Positions 37,386-46,490 of a stretch of 64,000 nt of DNA are shown in pieces. The translations under genes were made by a program, and so were the position numbers. The stretch is from an uncultured Gammaproteobacteria bacterium (GTDB lineage: Bacteria > Pseudomonadota > Gammaproteobacteria > HyVt-429). The stretch covers positions 51,926 through 115,925 of the forward strand of contig CAMYOD010000060.1 of NCBI GenBank assembly GCA_947259975.1. The letters are read 5' to 3'. Every line of letters starts with the position of its first letter. Position 1 is the stretch's first letter. Under the pieces are notes generated by a model, which did not search any database, was not told where the DNA came from, and was given only the letters and a program-made list of their open reading frames with translations.

Positions 37386-38294
37386 TTGATCAAAGCCGCA
37401 CGACACCAGATTGAACAGTTCCTGGCCCATCTGAAGACCGAGCGGCGCCTTTCGCCGCATACCATTTCAAACTACCGTCGCGACCTGGGAAAGCTCAGTG
37501 CGTATTGCGAGCGGGAAGGAATTACCGCCTGGGAGCAGTTGAAATCGCACCATGCGCGCGCCTATGTTGCGCAACTTCATCATCGCGGGCTCTCCGGTCG
37601 CAGCATTCAACGTGCCTTGTCGGCCGCACGTTCACTTTATCGATTTCTCTTACGCGAAGGTGTGGCGAAACAGAATCCCGTCGCCGGGATCGCCGCGCCG
37701 CGCGTACCCAAGGTGTTACCCAAGGCCCTCGAGATAGAACAGGTCAACCGGCTTGTCGAGATCGCCGGTAATGACCCACTCGCCATCCGCGATCGCGCAA
37801 TCATGGAGCTGTTATATTCATCCGGCCTACGTTTGAGCGAGCTGGTGATGCTCGACACGGACGCCATTGATCTGCGGGACAACACCGTGCGTGTGACCGG
37901 CAAGGGCTCAAAGACGCGCGTCGTGCCGGTGGGACGTCACGCCCGCGAGGCAGTTGGGGCATGGCTTAAGATACGTCTCGAGATTGCGCGCGCGGGCGAG
38001 ACTGCCTTGTTCGTGAATCGTCGCGGTGAGCGTCTCAGCGGCCGCGGCGTACAACAACGCATACGAAAATGGGGGCTACGGCAGGGCGTCGACGTTCCGA
38101 TTCATCCGCATATGTTACGACACTCGTTTGCCAGCCATTTGCTGCAATCCAGCGGTGACCTGCGCGCGGTGCAGGAGCTCCTCGGTCACGCCGATATCGC
38201 CACCACCCAGGTCTATACCCATCTCGACTTTCAGCACCTGGCCAAGGTCTATGATCAGGCGCATCCTCGCGCCCGGCGCCGAAACGAGGACTAG
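37386..38294 (+). CDS. xerC: Site-specific tyrosine recombinase
   Basis: 302 residues. Resolves chromosome dimers at dif with XerD and FtsK. SAM-like N-domain (IEQFLAHLKTERRLSPHTISNYRRDL), catalytic residues Arg (YSSGLRLSEL), Lys (GKGSKTRVVPVG), His-x2-Arg (HMLRHSFASHLL), His (LGHADIATT) and Tyr (QVYTHLD) are all present. The start TTG 37386 is the track's; no better upstream start is seen. Context (dapF-DUF484-xerC) favours XerC rather than XerD. Ends converge with the following gene by four bases. Confidence 0.92.
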   Translation: MIKAARHQIEQFLAHLKTERRLSPHTISNYRRDLGKLSAYCEREGITAWEQLKSHHARAYVAQLHHRGLSGRSIQRALSAARSLYRFLLREGVAKQNPVAGIAAPRVPKVLPKALEIEQVNRLVEIAGNDPLAIRDRAIMELLYSSGLRLSELVMLDTDAIDLRDNTVRVTGKGSKTRVVPVGRHAREAVGAWLKIRLEIARAGETALFVNRRGERLSGRGVQQRIRKWGLRQGVDVPIHPHMLRHSFASHLLQSSGDLRAVQELLGHADIATTQVYTHLDFQHLAKVYDQAHPRARRRNED

Positions 38295-38716
38295 CGCGTA
38301 CCGCCGTCCGTTTCTGGAACCAGCTTCCAGGCGCACTCCGCCGACTGATTGCCGTATTCGAATTGCACGCGGAACTTCGCCGGCGCCTGGCAGCTCCACG
38401 CGCCCGCGGGGTCGATGAATCCGGCGGTGCCGGTATCGGTCGCGGTCTCGACCACTTCGGAATTCAGTAGCTCGTCATCGCAATAAATCGACCGGGCCAT
38501 GCCGGTCGGCGTCGGCGGCGCCGGCGACAGTGTCGCCGAGGCATTGAGCAGGTCCCACTCGGCCACCTTGGTGCCGACCGGTGGAATCCCGGCGCAGGTC
38601 AGGGTGACGGTTTCATGATGCGTGGCCCACAGCGGGCTCGTCGCCAGGAGCAAACCAAGGCTGAGTGTGCGGGTCAGGTTGCGACCGCGGCAGTAGGAGT
38701 TCGAATGCGCTGTCAT
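38291..38716 (-). CDS. Secreted protein of unknown function
   Basis: 141 residues. A basic N-terminus and signal-like helix (LTRTLSLGLLLATSPLWA) suggest export; the mature part contains four cysteines (LTCAG, IYCDD, WSCQA, AECAW), likely paired in disulfides, and several Pro/Thr-rich turns. No family is recognised. The stop overlaps xerC's end on the opposite strand by four bases. Alternative start MARSIY would delete the signal peptide and is less likely. Confidence 0.6.
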   Translation of the reverse strand: MTAHSNSYCRGRNLTRTLSLGLLLATSPLWATHHETVTLTCAGIPPVGTKVAEWDLLNASATLSPAPPTPTGMARSIYCDDELLNSEVVETATDTGTAGFIDPAGAWSCQAPAKFRVQFEYGNQSAECAWKLVPETDGGTR

Positions 38717-38779
38717 GGCACGGGAGATACGTCGGATCGTCGCTCGTCGGTATTTGCCATGGTAAGCAAACGACGCGGC

Positions 38780-41233
38780 TCACGCCAGCTCCGCGCCGCT
38801 GCCGGCCGCTGCGGCGCGAAAAGACACGGCGGCACCGATATAGAGCAGCAGCGCCGCCAGCAAAACCATACTAAACCCCAGGTGAATCGCGAGCAGGGTG
38901 GCGAGGACCGCGCTGAGCACCGAGGCACAGCCGTTCACGCCCCAGACCCAGGGAATCAGACCCGGTGCTGTTTCCCCCAGCCGCGCGAGCCCGAGCGGGA
39001 ACGGCATGCCCATCACGCAGGCCAGGGGCGCGATAACGAAAATGGCCGTGCTGAGCTTGAAAGCCAGCGGCCAGGCAGCGGCGATGTCAAACAGGGGTCT
39101 GAGCAGGAGCAGGTCGGCGAGCCCAAACAGTACAATCGCCACCACGGCCGCGCGCAGCACCCGTGTGTAGCCATGGGCGGCGGCAAGGCGCCTCGATAGC
39201 GCGCTACCGATACCGGCAAACACCAGGAACGTGCTGATTGTCGTGGTCGCGGCGAATACCGGATGGTGCAGGAACAGGCTGAGTCGTTGTATGAATGCGA
39301 TCTCGACAAACAGAAACGCGATACCCAGAGCGGCGAAATAGAATAGCCAGGGCCAGCGTGTCGCCCGACTGCCCAGTCGGCCGCGGTCGCCACGCAGGAT
39401 CGCGATCGGCAGCAGTATCAATACCAGGCTCGCAACCAGGGCCTGTAGCAGCGTCGCAATCACGATCAGATAGCCGGACTCCAGTAACGGCATGCCGCCT
39501 TGACCGCGCAGGCGCAGGATTTCCGGCAGAGTCCGCCATTCATAGAAACGAAAGAAGTGCGGCCGCTCATCGGTTGCCGGCGCGATATGGAACTTGTAGT
39601 CGCGAATGAAGCGCTCGGGATGCGCGCCCAGCAAGGCGGTGGCCGCGGTATAAAATGCGGGCTGCGCGAGGACGTTATAGCGGTTTGCCTGTGCTGCCGG
39701 CATGCCGGGGTACCAGGCCACGTCAAACGCGCGTTGCGCACAGAATTTCCGTAGCGCCGAAATCTCGGCGTTGCTGAATGCCCCGTTCTTCACCAGCAGC
39801 GTGCTGGTTTGCAGGCTACGCAGCAGCGCGAGTCGCGACGCGGGATCTTCGATCCCGTGCCGCCGCAGTGCCTCCACCGCAGTGGCGAATAATTTCACGC
39901 TGGCACGGGGTGGCAGTTGCAGCCATGTGCTCACCGACAGCATACCGCCTGGTGCGAGGTGGGCGAGGTACTCACCAAACGCTTCCGCGGTGTAGAGATA
40001 GCCCTCCGCGAGCGCGGACAGACCGGTACCCGCGGACTGCGAGAGTGTGAGTTGAATCAGGTCGTAGCGATGCACTTGTTTGGCAAGATGGCCGCGCGCC
40101 TCGGCGATATGAACCTGTACATCGGAACCCGTGTAGACGTTACCGGCAAAGTCCGCGAACTCATTTGCCACCAGGTCCACGACCTGGGGGTTGAGCTCCA
40201 CCGCATCGATCTCCCGCGCGCCATGCAGACGTGCCTGCCAGACCGGGCTGCCCCCGCCGGCACCCAGTAGCAAGACCGACGGCCGCGGTGCGAGATGGTA
40301 GGCCGCGGCCGAGGTGAGCTGATCCAGATACGCCAGACTGTCTTTGCCGGCCCGCGGCGAGACCACCGCGGTCATGCCACCGGCATCGCTGAAGATGCCG
40401 AGTTGTGCCGCAGGCTCACGTGCCGCGCGCAGACTCAGGCCCGGGGCATGGCGTAGCGGTATCAGCGTGCTCTCGAGCACATCGAGCCGCGCGAGCGGGC
40501 TCGAGCGCGTCGCGACAATGTGGGTGCCGTCGACCCGCAGATGCTGGCGTAGCGATTTGTAGGGCGAGACGAGCAGGTCCGGTGTCAGCCGGGGCGACGC
40601 GAGCAGGATCAGGGCAACCGCGACGATCAGTACCGGCCAACGTCGCTGCAGCCCCAGTTCCCAGCACGCGACCGCCGCCGCGGTCAGGCCCGCTGCCACC
40701 ACGATCATGAGGCTGCGCGCCGGGGTCGCCAGGTACAACAGCACCATGAGCAGGAGACCGCCGAGACCGGCGCCGACCAGGTCGGCGGCATAGACGCGCG
40801 CGATTTGCTTGCGCAGGTGGGTCAGCACGAGGCCAATGCCATTGGCGGCGAAAAAGAACGGCAGCGCCAGCAGCAGGTAGACCCCCAACAGACGTGCGAA
40901 TTGGGGCGGGTCCCAGAGCAGTTCTTCCGGGTTAAAGGAAAGCCGTTGCGCGATCAGAAAACAGGTGACGGTTGCAATCGCAAACAGCAGCAGGTTTGCC
41001 AGATAGGCGATCTTGAAATGGCGACTCAGGCACGGGTAGGCGAGGGTCAGAAACGTGCCGCTCACGCCGTAGCCGAGCAACGCGAGGCTGATCACCATGT
41101 AGGCGAAGTGGTGCCACTGGATGATGGAAAACAGTCGCATGAGCAACAGCTCAAAGGCGAGCGCGGCGCCGGACAGCAGGGCGACCGAGATGATCGGCGC
41201 ACGGCGCACGGCGGCGTAAGGTGGTGACGACAC
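38780..41233 (-). CDS. Membrane protein with an embedded spermidine-synthase-like domain
   Basis: 817 residues. About seven membrane helices (residues 15-220) lead into a soluble SAM-fold domain: LLLGAGGGSPVWQARLHGAREIDAVELNPQVVDLV, then YDLIQLTLSQSAGTG and GYLYTAEAFGEYLAHLAPGGML near residues 325-460. A further six or seven helices complete the protein. This architecture belongs to the spermidine-synthase-like fused transporter family, whose natural substrates are unknown. The canonical proton-abstracting Asp pattern (DxxDP) is not evident. It ends just 18 bases after the exported PCMT gene's stop on the same strand. Confidence 0.82.
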   Translation of the reverse strand: MSSPPYAAVRRAPIISVALLSGAALAFELLLMRLFSIIQWHHFAYMVISLALLGYGVSGTFLTLAYPCLSRHFKIAYLANLLLFAIATVTCFLIAQRLSFNPEELLWDPPQFARLLGVYLLLALPFFFAANGIGLVLTHLRKQIARVYAADLVGAGLGGLLLMVLLYLATPARSLMIVVAAGLTAAAVACWELGLQRRWPVLIVAVALILLASPRLTPDLLVSPYKSLRQHLRVDGTHIVATRSSPLARLDVLESTLIPLRHAPGLSLRAAREPAAQLGIFSDAGGMTAVVSPRAGKDSLAYLDQLTSAAAYHLAPRPSVLLLGAGGGSPVWQARLHGAREIDAVELNPQVVDLVANEFADFAGNVYTGSDVQVHIAEARGHLAKQVHRYDLIQLTLSQSAGTGLSALAEGYLYTAEAFGEYLAHLAPGGMLSVSTWLQLPPRASVKLFATAVEALRRHGIEDPASRLALLRSLQTSTLLVKNGAFSNAEISALRKFCAQRAFDVAWYPGMPAAQANRYNVLAQPAFYTAATALLGAHPERFIRDYKFHIAPATDERPHFFRFYEWRTLPEILRLRGQGGMPLLESGYLIVIATLLQALVASLVLILLPIAILRGDRGRLGSRATRWPWLFYFAALGIAFLFVEIAFIQRLSLFLHHPVFAATTTISTFLVFAGIGSALSRRLAAAHGYTRVLRAAVVAIVLFGLADLLLLRPLFDIAAAWPLAFKLSTAIFVIAPLACVMGMPFPLGLARLGETAPGLIPWVWGVNGCASVLSAVLATLLAIHLGFSMVLLAALLLYIGAAVSFRAAAAGSGAELA

Positions 41234-41251
41234 GGCGTAGTACTGCCCGCG

Positions 41252-41995
41252 TCAGTGGCCGCCGGTCAGCGGGACAAAGCGGACCGGGAGTATCTGGCGC
41301 GTGGTCGTGTCGCCACTGGCGTCCTTTTCGATCAGCACCAGCTGTTGCACCATGAAGCGACTGCCGACGGGGATCACCATGCGCCCCCCCGGTTTGAGTT
41401 GCGCTATCAGGGGCGGCGGAATATGGCTGGCCGCGGCGGTCACGACGATGCCGTCGAAGGGCGCGTGCTCCGGCCAACCGTAGTAGCCGTCGCCGTGACG
41501 TACCGTGACGTTATTGTAGGCGAGTCTCTGCAATCGCTCGCGCGCGGTATCCGCCAACGGCCGAATGATCTCCATGCTATAGACCTCCCGCGCGAGGCCG
41601 CCGAGCACGGCGGCCTGGTAACCGGAGCCGGTGCCGATCTCCAGGACGCGGGCGTCTGTGCCGATGCCCAACAAGTCGGTCATTAGGGCGACGATATAGG
41701 GCTGCGAGATGGTTTGTCCGTGCCCGATGGGCAGGGGCCGATTGTCGTACGCCGCCTTGCGCAGGTCGGCGGGCACGAAGCGGTGGCGCGGCACGGTCGC
41801 CATGGCGGACATGACATCCGCGGCGAGGGCCGCCTTGTCGATGGCAAGCCGGGTCGCCCGTACATCATCCTCGATCAAACGCACCATGCGGGCACGCTCC
41901 GGAGCGGCGCTGTCATCCGCGACCAGCGGCGGCAGCAAAATCAAAAGCCCGGTGGCTACGGCAGTAATACGTTGCAGGCAGCGGATGAGGGTCAT
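41252..41995 (-). CDS. Exported protein-L-isoaspartate O-methyltransferase-family protein
   Basis: 247 residues: signal peptide (RITAVATGLLILLPPLVADDS) plus a PCMT domain, VPRHRFVPADLRKAAYDNRPLPIGHGQTISQPYIVALM and ARVLEIGTGSGYQAAVLGGLA. The IGHGQTISQ segment is the isoaspartyl-substrate loop. Because the signal peptide is at the second Met of the ORF, the start 41995 is used. It is a paralog of the cytosolic PCMT at 16083. SAM would have to be available in the periplasm, which is not obvious; the N-terminal helix might instead be a membrane anchor. Confidence 0.8.
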   Translation of the reverse strand: MTLIRCLQRITAVATGLLILLPPLVADDSAAPERARMVRLIEDDVRATRLAIDKAALAADVMSAMATVPRHRFVPADLRKAAYDNRPLPIGHGQTISQPYIVALMTDLLGIGTDARVLEIGTGSGYQAAVLGGLAREVYSMEIIRPLADTARERLQRLAYNNVTVRHGDGYYGWPEHAPFDGIVVTAAASHIPPPLIAQLKPGGRMVIPVGSRFMVQQLVLIEKDASGDTTTRQILPVRFVPLTGGH

Positions 41996-42229
41996 GGTCT
42001 CAGGCAGCTCATATTCATAGGCGGTCCCCGACATGGTAGCGGGCCGGGTCCATTGGCGACAATGTGTCGGCGTGGAGTCACACTCCGGGGCGGCAGAAAT
42101 TGACCCACATCAAGGTGCGCGAGCCGCGGGTTGGCTAGGCTGAGGGCGGATAGAGGGTCGTCGCGCGACCGTGGGGCGGCGATCGTTCACCGGATCGAAA
42201 ACGACTCACGACGGGAAGGAGGCGTCATC

Positions 42230-42700
42230 ATGGCAATTGCTCTGACCTTGCTTGAATATCTCGAGTATAAGGGTGTGGACTATGAAGTCGTCCCGCATCC
42301 ACACTCCGCGTCCAGCTCCGAAAGCGCTGAGGCGGCCCACGTCCCCGGCGATCAACTCGCGAAAGGTGTCATCCTCGCGGAAGATGGCAAATACCTCATG
42401 GCGGTGGTGCCGGCGACCTATACCGTTGAACTCGACAGCCTGGGTAAGCAGCTCAACCGATCTGTCGGCTTGGCGACGGAAGAAGAGATTGCACCGTTGT
42501 TCAAGGACTGCGAAGTCGGCGCCGTACCGCCGGTGGGCCAGGCTTATGGAGTCGACGTCATTTTGGATGAACGTTTGACGCAATGTGCCGATGTCTATTT
42601 CGAGGCCGGCAACCATACCGATCTGGTGCGTGTCAGTGGTGACGACTTCAATGTTCTGATGGCCGGCGTCGAGCACGGCCACTTCAGCCAACACCGATAG
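42230..42700 (+). CDS. YbaK/ProX-type aminoacyl-tRNA deacylase-like protein
   Basis: 156 residues with the YbaK/ebsC editing-domain pattern: VDYEVVPHPHSASSSESAEAAHVPGDQLAKGVIL, then LMAVVPATYTVEL and GAVPPVGQAYGVDVILDE. The Lys in QLAKGVIL is the conserved catalytic Lys. Stand-alone members deacylate mischarged tRNAs (for example Cys- or Ala-tRNAPro). GGAAGGAGG precedes the ATG, confirming 42230. It is followed at 11 bases by a Cys-rich unknown gene. Confidence 0.87.
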   Translation: MAIALTLLEYLEYKGVDYEVVPHPHSASSSESAEAAHVPGDQLAKGVILAEDGKYLMAVVPATYTVELDSLGKQLNRSVGLATEEEIAPLFKDCEVGAVPPVGQAYGVDVILDERLTQCADVYFEAGNHTDLVRVSGDDFNVLMAGVEHGHFSQHR

Positions 42701-42711
42701 ACGGTCTGCCA

Positions 42712-43113
42712 ATGAGCGAAACGGAAGTGACGTCGGAGTCGCACGAGCATCACACCGTGCGGGAGCAGATCATCGCTCTGCTGACCTATCCGCAGACACT
42801 GCTGCAGGCGAAATTACATCTGGAGGAGTGCACCCATGGCGGACTCTATGCCCGCGGTGACCGTTTATGCCACGAATGTGAGGACAAACCGGAGTGCGAG
42901 TGGCTGTTCCACTTCGGGGAATATGCGTCGCTGGCGGACAAATCGGAAACGGAACTACTGCAAGCCATCGAATTCGCCCTCGATTATGTCAATGCGGATG
43001 TGGTCAGGCGTGAGCACGACAGCACGCATTGTGACTGTGAAAGCTGTAACTGGCTACGGCGCGGTCAACAGCTGTTCGATGCCGCCGCCGCGGATTCTTC
43101 GATCGGGTGTTGA
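42712..43113 (+). CDS. Cys/His-rich protein of unknown function
   Basis: 133 residues. Seven to eight cysteines form CTHGGLYARGDRLCHECEDKPEC and CDCESC, spacings that suggest a zinc or Fe-S site, with a helical C-terminus. No family is recognised. It is 11 bases downstream of the YbaK-like gene, probably the same transcript. Confidence 0.62.
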   Translation: MSETEVTSESHEHHTVREQIIALLTYPQTLLQAKLHLEECTHGGLYARGDRLCHECEDKPECEWLFHFGEYASLADKSETELLQAIEFALDYVNADVVRREHDSTHCDCESCNWLRRGQQLFDAAAADSSIGC

Positions 43114-43114
43114 A

Positions 43115-43303
43115 TTGAACCCGCGCGCCGCTCTGTTGTTCGCGTCGGCCGGCGACCCCGAGACGCCGCCCGAGTTGCCGCCGGACACACCCCCCGAGAG
43201 CCCGCCGGCGCCCGGCGAGGTACCAACCCCACCGAACGAGATCCCCGCCGCACCGCCGTCGGAGTTTCCGGATCCACCCCCTATCGAGATTCCACAGGAA
43301 TAA
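43115..43303 (+). CDS. Possible small proline-rich protein
   Basis: 62 codons open from TTG 43115, one base after the previous stop, to TAA 43303. About a third of the residues are proline in repeats such as ETPPELPPDTPPESPP and DPPPIEIPQE, with Glu/Asp between and few aromatic residues. No ribosome site, no signal peptide and a non-ATG start make it a weak call, but the proline/acid periodicity is unlike chance. Polyproline runs would need elongation factor P for efficient synthesis. Confidence 0.4.
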   Translation: MNPRAALLFASAGDPETPPELPPDTPPESPPAPGEVPTPPNEIPAAPPSEFPDPPPIEIPQE

Positions 43304-43343
43304 GACGAGGGGCTGTTCAGAGTTCGTGCCCGCCGCGAGGGGT

Positions 43344-43425
43344 AAGTTTCAAGATACAAGATACAAGATACAAGAAAAAGCGAGCCCGCTGTTTTACTTG
43401 TATCTTGAAACTTGTATCTGTCTTT
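43344..43425. repeat. Heptamer inverted array, copy 1
   Basis: Left half: TTTCAAG followed by three ATACAAG units. Right half: CTTGTAT, CTTGAAA, CTTGTAT, the complements of those units, after a 20-base GC-rich spacer. The array lies immediately downstream of the 70-residue gene's stop on the minus strand. Confidence 0.7.
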
Positions 43426-43637
43426 TAAACGTCGTCTTCGTGTAACTCGTCGATGTATTCGACATCGAAGGCGATGGTGTGTGTGCGGTCGTCGTTTTCC
43501 ACCACCGCGGTAGGACCCATGCCGTGTTTCTGCGGCTCCAGGTCCAGATGCATCAACGTCCCCTCGTGTTCGGTCTCGTCGTTGCGTGTGATGACCTTTA
43601 CTTCCTTGCCTACCATGTAGTCGATCCACTTCTTCAT
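43425..43637 (-). CDS. Small acidic protein of unknown function
   Basis: 70 residues: a strand-rich MVGKEVKVITRNDETEHEGTLMHLDLEPQ with an acidic tail (YIDELHEDDV). The pattern, a strand pair with a conserved Gly followed by a bend, hints at an Sm-like or SH3-like barrel, but I do not recognise a family. Upstream on the same strand a terminator-like hairpin and heptamer array copy 2 separate it from ppa. Confidence 0.6.
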   Translation of the reverse strand: MKKWIDYMVGKEVKVITRNDETEHEGTLMHLDLEPQKHGMGPTAVVENDDRTHTIAFDVEYIDELHEDDV

Positions 43638-43662
43638 ACCATTCGCCCCCGCCGTTCAAAGA

Positions 43663-43680
43663 AAGGGGCCCGAGCCCCTT
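43663..43680 (-). terminator. Rho-independent-like terminator after ppa
   Basis: AAGGGGC-CCGA-GCCCCTT forms a 7-bp stem with a tetraloop, followed on the minus strand by TCTTT. It lies downstream of ppa and would end the hppA-ppa transcript before the 70-residue gene. Confidence 0.5.
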
Positions 43681-43688
43681 ATTGGTTC

Positions 43689-43769
43689 AGATACAAGTTA
43701 CAAGATACAAGTTACAAGTGAAAGGCCAGCCCTCAATTTCTTGTATCTTGTATCTAGCACCTTGTTACT
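43689..43769. repeat. Heptamer inverted array, copy 2
   Basis: Left half: ATACAAG, TTACAAG, ATACAAG, TTACAAG. Right half: CTTGTAT, CTTGTAT and a degenerate CTTGTTA. It sits between ppa and the 70-residue gene. The unit is the same as in copies 1 and 3, but order and number of variants differ. Confidence 0.7.
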
Positions 43770-43842
43770 CGAGCCGAATCGAGGTTCGGCTCCAATGACT
43801 ATTCGGGCCTCGGCGTTGGTTGGTCGCGGTTCCGAGGTTGAT

Positions 43843-44391
43843 CTAGAAGGCGGGTTTCACCGGTGCCGTCTTGAACAGCTCGACGCTGGCCAGGATCTCG
43901 GCCTTGGCGGCGTCGGCATCACGCCAACCCTCTACCCGCACCCATTTACCTTCGTCAAGATCCTTGTAGTGTTCGAAGAAGTGGGCGATCTGATCGGTCA
44001 GCCCCGGGGGCATGTCAGCGGGACCGTTTGCGTCGCGGAACAGGCGGCATAGTTTATCGATGGGCACGGCGAGGATCTTTGCATCATCGCCGGACTCGTC
44101 GGTCATCGCCAGCAGGCCGATGGGGCGGCACTGAATCACCGAGCCGGAGATGAGAGGTACCGGGGTAATCACCAGCACGTCGGCCGGATCGCCGTCCGCC
44201 GACAGGGTGTGGGGGATATAGCCGTAGTTGCAGGGGTAGTGCATGGCCGTGCCCATGAACCGATCCACAAACATGGCCCCCGATTCCTTATCAACCTCGT
44301 ATTTTACCGGGTCACTGTGCGCCGGGATCTCGATGATGACGTTGATTTCGTTCGGGACATCGCGACCCGATTTCACACGGTCCAGATTCAT
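43843..44391 (-). CDS. ppa: Inorganic pyrophosphatase (soluble, family I)
   Basis: 182-residue family I enzyme hydrolysing PPi to phosphate with Mg2+. The substrate-binding signature is [10 protein letters not shown], with the invariant basic/acidic set in [28 protein letters not shown] and [11 protein letters not shown]. The start MNLDRVKSG (44391) is the family N-terminus; the track's seven-residue extension is in the heptamer array. Having both a soluble and a membrane PPase next to each other lets the cell either waste or recover PPi energy. Confidence 0.93.
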   Translation of the reverse strand: MNLDRVKSGRDVPNEINVIIEIPAHSDPVKYEVDKESGAMFVDRFMGTAMHYPCNYGYIPHTLSADGDPADVLVITPVPLISGSVIQCRPIGLLAMTDESGDDAKILAVPIDKLCRLFRDANGPADMPPGLTDQIAHFFEHYKDLDEGKWVRVEGWRDADAAKAEILASVELFKTAPVKPAF

Positions 44392-44392
44392 A

Positions 44393-44473
44393 AGTTCAGT
44401 TTCAAGTTGCAAGTTCCAAGATACAAGAATCCTTCATTACTTGTATCTTGCATCTTGATCCTTGCATCTATCA
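44393..44473. repeat. Heptamer inverted array, copy 3
   Basis: Left half: TTTCAAG, TTGCAAG, TTCCAAG, ATACAAG. Right half: CTTGTAT, CTTGCAT, CTTGATC, CTTGCAT. The array ends one base before the hppA stop codon and two bases from the ppa start, so it is the entire hppA-ppa intergenic region and would lie in the mRNA leader of ppa. Confidence 0.7.
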
Positions 44474-44474
44474 G

Positions 44475-46490
44475 TTAAATTAACGGCACGATTAAAAGCG
44501 CGACAATATTTATGATCTTAATAAGCGGATTGATCGCCGGCCCGGCGGTATCCTTATAGGGATCACCCACGGTATCGCCGGTCACCGCCGCCTTGTGGGC
44601 GTCGCTACCCTTGCCGCCGAACGCGCCGTCCTCGATGTATTTCTTGGCATTGTCCCAGGCACCGCCCCCCGTCGTCATGGAGATGGCCACGAACAGGCCG
44701 GTGACAATGGTGCCGATCAGCAGACCGCCCAGGGCCTCTTTGCCGAGCACCAGACCCACTACCACCGGCACCAGCACCGGCAGCAGGGACGGAATCACCA
44801 TCTCCTTGATGGCGGCCTTGGTGAGCATGTCCACCGCCGTCGAATAGTCCGGCTTCTGGCTATGGTCCATGATGCCGGGCATCTCCTTGAACTGGCGGCG
44901 CACCTCGTTGACGATGCCGCCGGCGGCGCGGCCGACCGCCTCCATCGCCATGGCGCCGAACAGGTACGGCACCAGGCCGCCGATAAACAGACCAATCAGA
45001 ACCATGTGGTTATCCAGCGAGAAGTTCAGCGCCGTACCGCCGTGGTCGCCGAGGGAATGGGTGTAGTCGGCGAACAGCACCAATGCCGCGAGCCCCGCGG
45101 AGCCGATGGCATAGCCCTTGGTTACCGCCTTGGTGGTGTTGCCCACCGCATCCAAGGGGTCGGTGATGCTGCGGATCTTCTCGTCCAGCTCCGCCATCTC
45201 GGCGATGCCGCCGGCGTTGTCGGTGATTGGTCCGTAGGCGTCGAGCGCGACGATGATGCCGGTCATGGACAGCATGGCGGTGGCGGCGATGGCGATGCCG
45301 TAGAGGCCGGCCAGCTCATAGGCGCCCCAGATGCTGGCGCATACCGCCAGCACCGGCAGGGCGGTGGCCTTCATGGACACGCCGAGCCCGGCGATCACGT
45401 TGGTGCCGTCACCGGTGGTGGAGGCCTCGGCGATATGGCGCACCGGCTTGAACTCGGTGCCGGTGTAATACTCGGTGATCCACACCATGGCCGCGGTCAG
45501 CGCCAGGCCGATCAGGGAGCAAAAGTAGAGCGCCTCGGTGGAATGTACGCCGTTGTCCGCCATCATCCAGTCGGTGACGAACCAGAAGGCCGCCGCGGCC
45601 AGCACGCCGGCGACGATCAAGCCGCGGTAGAGGGCGTTCATGATTTTGCCGCCTTCCCGGGTCTTGACGAAAAACGAGCCAATGATGGAGGCGACGATGG
45701 ATGCGCCGCCCAGCACCAGGGGATAGATCGCCGCGGCGCTGCCGGCATCCTTTAACAGCAGCCCGCCGAGCAGCATGGTGGCGATGACGGTGACCGCATA
45801 GGTCTCGAACAGGTCCGCGGCCATGCCGGCGCAATCGCCCACGTTATCGCCCACGTTATCGGCGATCACCGCCGGGTTGCGCGGATCGTCCTCGGGAATG
45901 CCAGCCTCGACCTTGCCGACGATGTCGGCGCCCACGTCCGCGCCCTTGGTGAAGATGCCGCCGCCGAGTCGCGCGAAAATGGAAATCAGCGAGCCGCCGA
46001 AGGCCAGACCCACCAGCGCCTGCACCGGGTTTTCATTACCCATGGCGACCAGCAGCGCGTAATAGCCGGCTACCCCGAGCAGACCCAGGCCGACCACCAG
46101 CAGGCCAGTGATGGCGCCGCCGCGGAAGGCGATCTGCATGGCCGCGTTCAAACCCTGATGCGCCGCCTCGGCGGTGCGCACGTTGGCGCGTACCGAGATG
46201 GTCATACCGATATATCCCGCCAGGCCTGAGAACACGGCGCCGATGGCGAAGCCGATGGCGGTGGCGGTATCCAGGGCGAACAAGAGTACGAAAAATATCG
46301 CCACGCCGACGATGGCGACGGTGGTGTACTGCCGGTTGAGATAGGCGGAAGCGCCTTCCTGGATCGCGGCGGCAATCTCGCGCATGCGCTCGTTGCCGGT
46401 CGGTTGCTTGAGAATCCACGACACCGACACGCCGCCGTAAACCAGCGCGAGAATCGCGCACACCAGTGCAATCATCAAACCTGCAGACAT
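44475..46490 (-). CDS. hppA: Membrane-bound proton-translocating pyrophosphatase
   Basis: 671 residues, about 16 membrane helices. Couples PPi hydrolysis to cation pumping. Core motifs: [35 protein letters not shown] (residues about 185-219) and [16 protein letters not shown]. The sequence [11 protein letters not shown] (residues 450-460) has Lys where potassium-dependent enzymes have Ala, which by family knowledge predicts potassium independence and proton pumping. It lies between the PPi-phosphofructokinase and ppa genes on one strand. Recovers energy from PPi released by biosynthesis, or makes PPi from a proton gradient. Confidence 0.96.
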   Translation of the reverse strand: MSAGLMIALVCAILALVYGGVSVSWILKQPTGNERMREIAAAIQEGASAYLNRQYTTVAIVGVAIFFVLLFALDTATAIGFAIGAVFSGLAGYIGMTISVRANVRTAEAAHQGLNAAMQIAFRGGAITGLLVVGLGLLGVAGYYALLVAMGNENPVQALVGLAFGGSLISIFARLGGGIFTKGADVGADIVGKVEAGIPEDDPRNPAVIADNVGDNVGDCAGMAADLFETYAVTVIATMLLGGLLLKDAGSAAAIYPLVLGGASIVASIIGSFFVKTREGGKIMNALYRGLIVAGVLAAAAFWFVTDWMMADNGVHSTEALYFCSLIGLALTAAMVWITEYYTGTEFKPVRHIAEASTTGDGTNVIAGLGVSMKATALPVLAVCASIWGAYELAGLYGIAIAATAMLSMTGIIVALDAYGPITDNAGGIAEMAELDEKIRSITDPLDAVGNTTKAVTKGYAIGSAGLAALVLFADYTHSLGDHGGTALNFSLDNHMVLIGLFIGGLVPYLFGAMAMEAVGRAAGGIVNEVRRQFKEMPGIMDHSQKPDYSTAVDMLTKAAIKEMVIPSLLPVLVPVVVGLVLGKEALGGLLIGTIVTGLFVAISMTTGGGAWDNAKKYIEDGAFGGKGSDAHKAAVTGDTVGDPYKDTAGPAINPLIKIINIVALLIVPLI

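Noticed and set aside
43344-44473. CRISPR-like array
   Set aside because: Units are 7 bases, tandem and then inverted, without unique spacers or cas genes.
44595-45755. 386-residue plus-strand ORF
   Set aside because: Antisense to hppA; low-complexity His/Gly/Gln-rich shadow.
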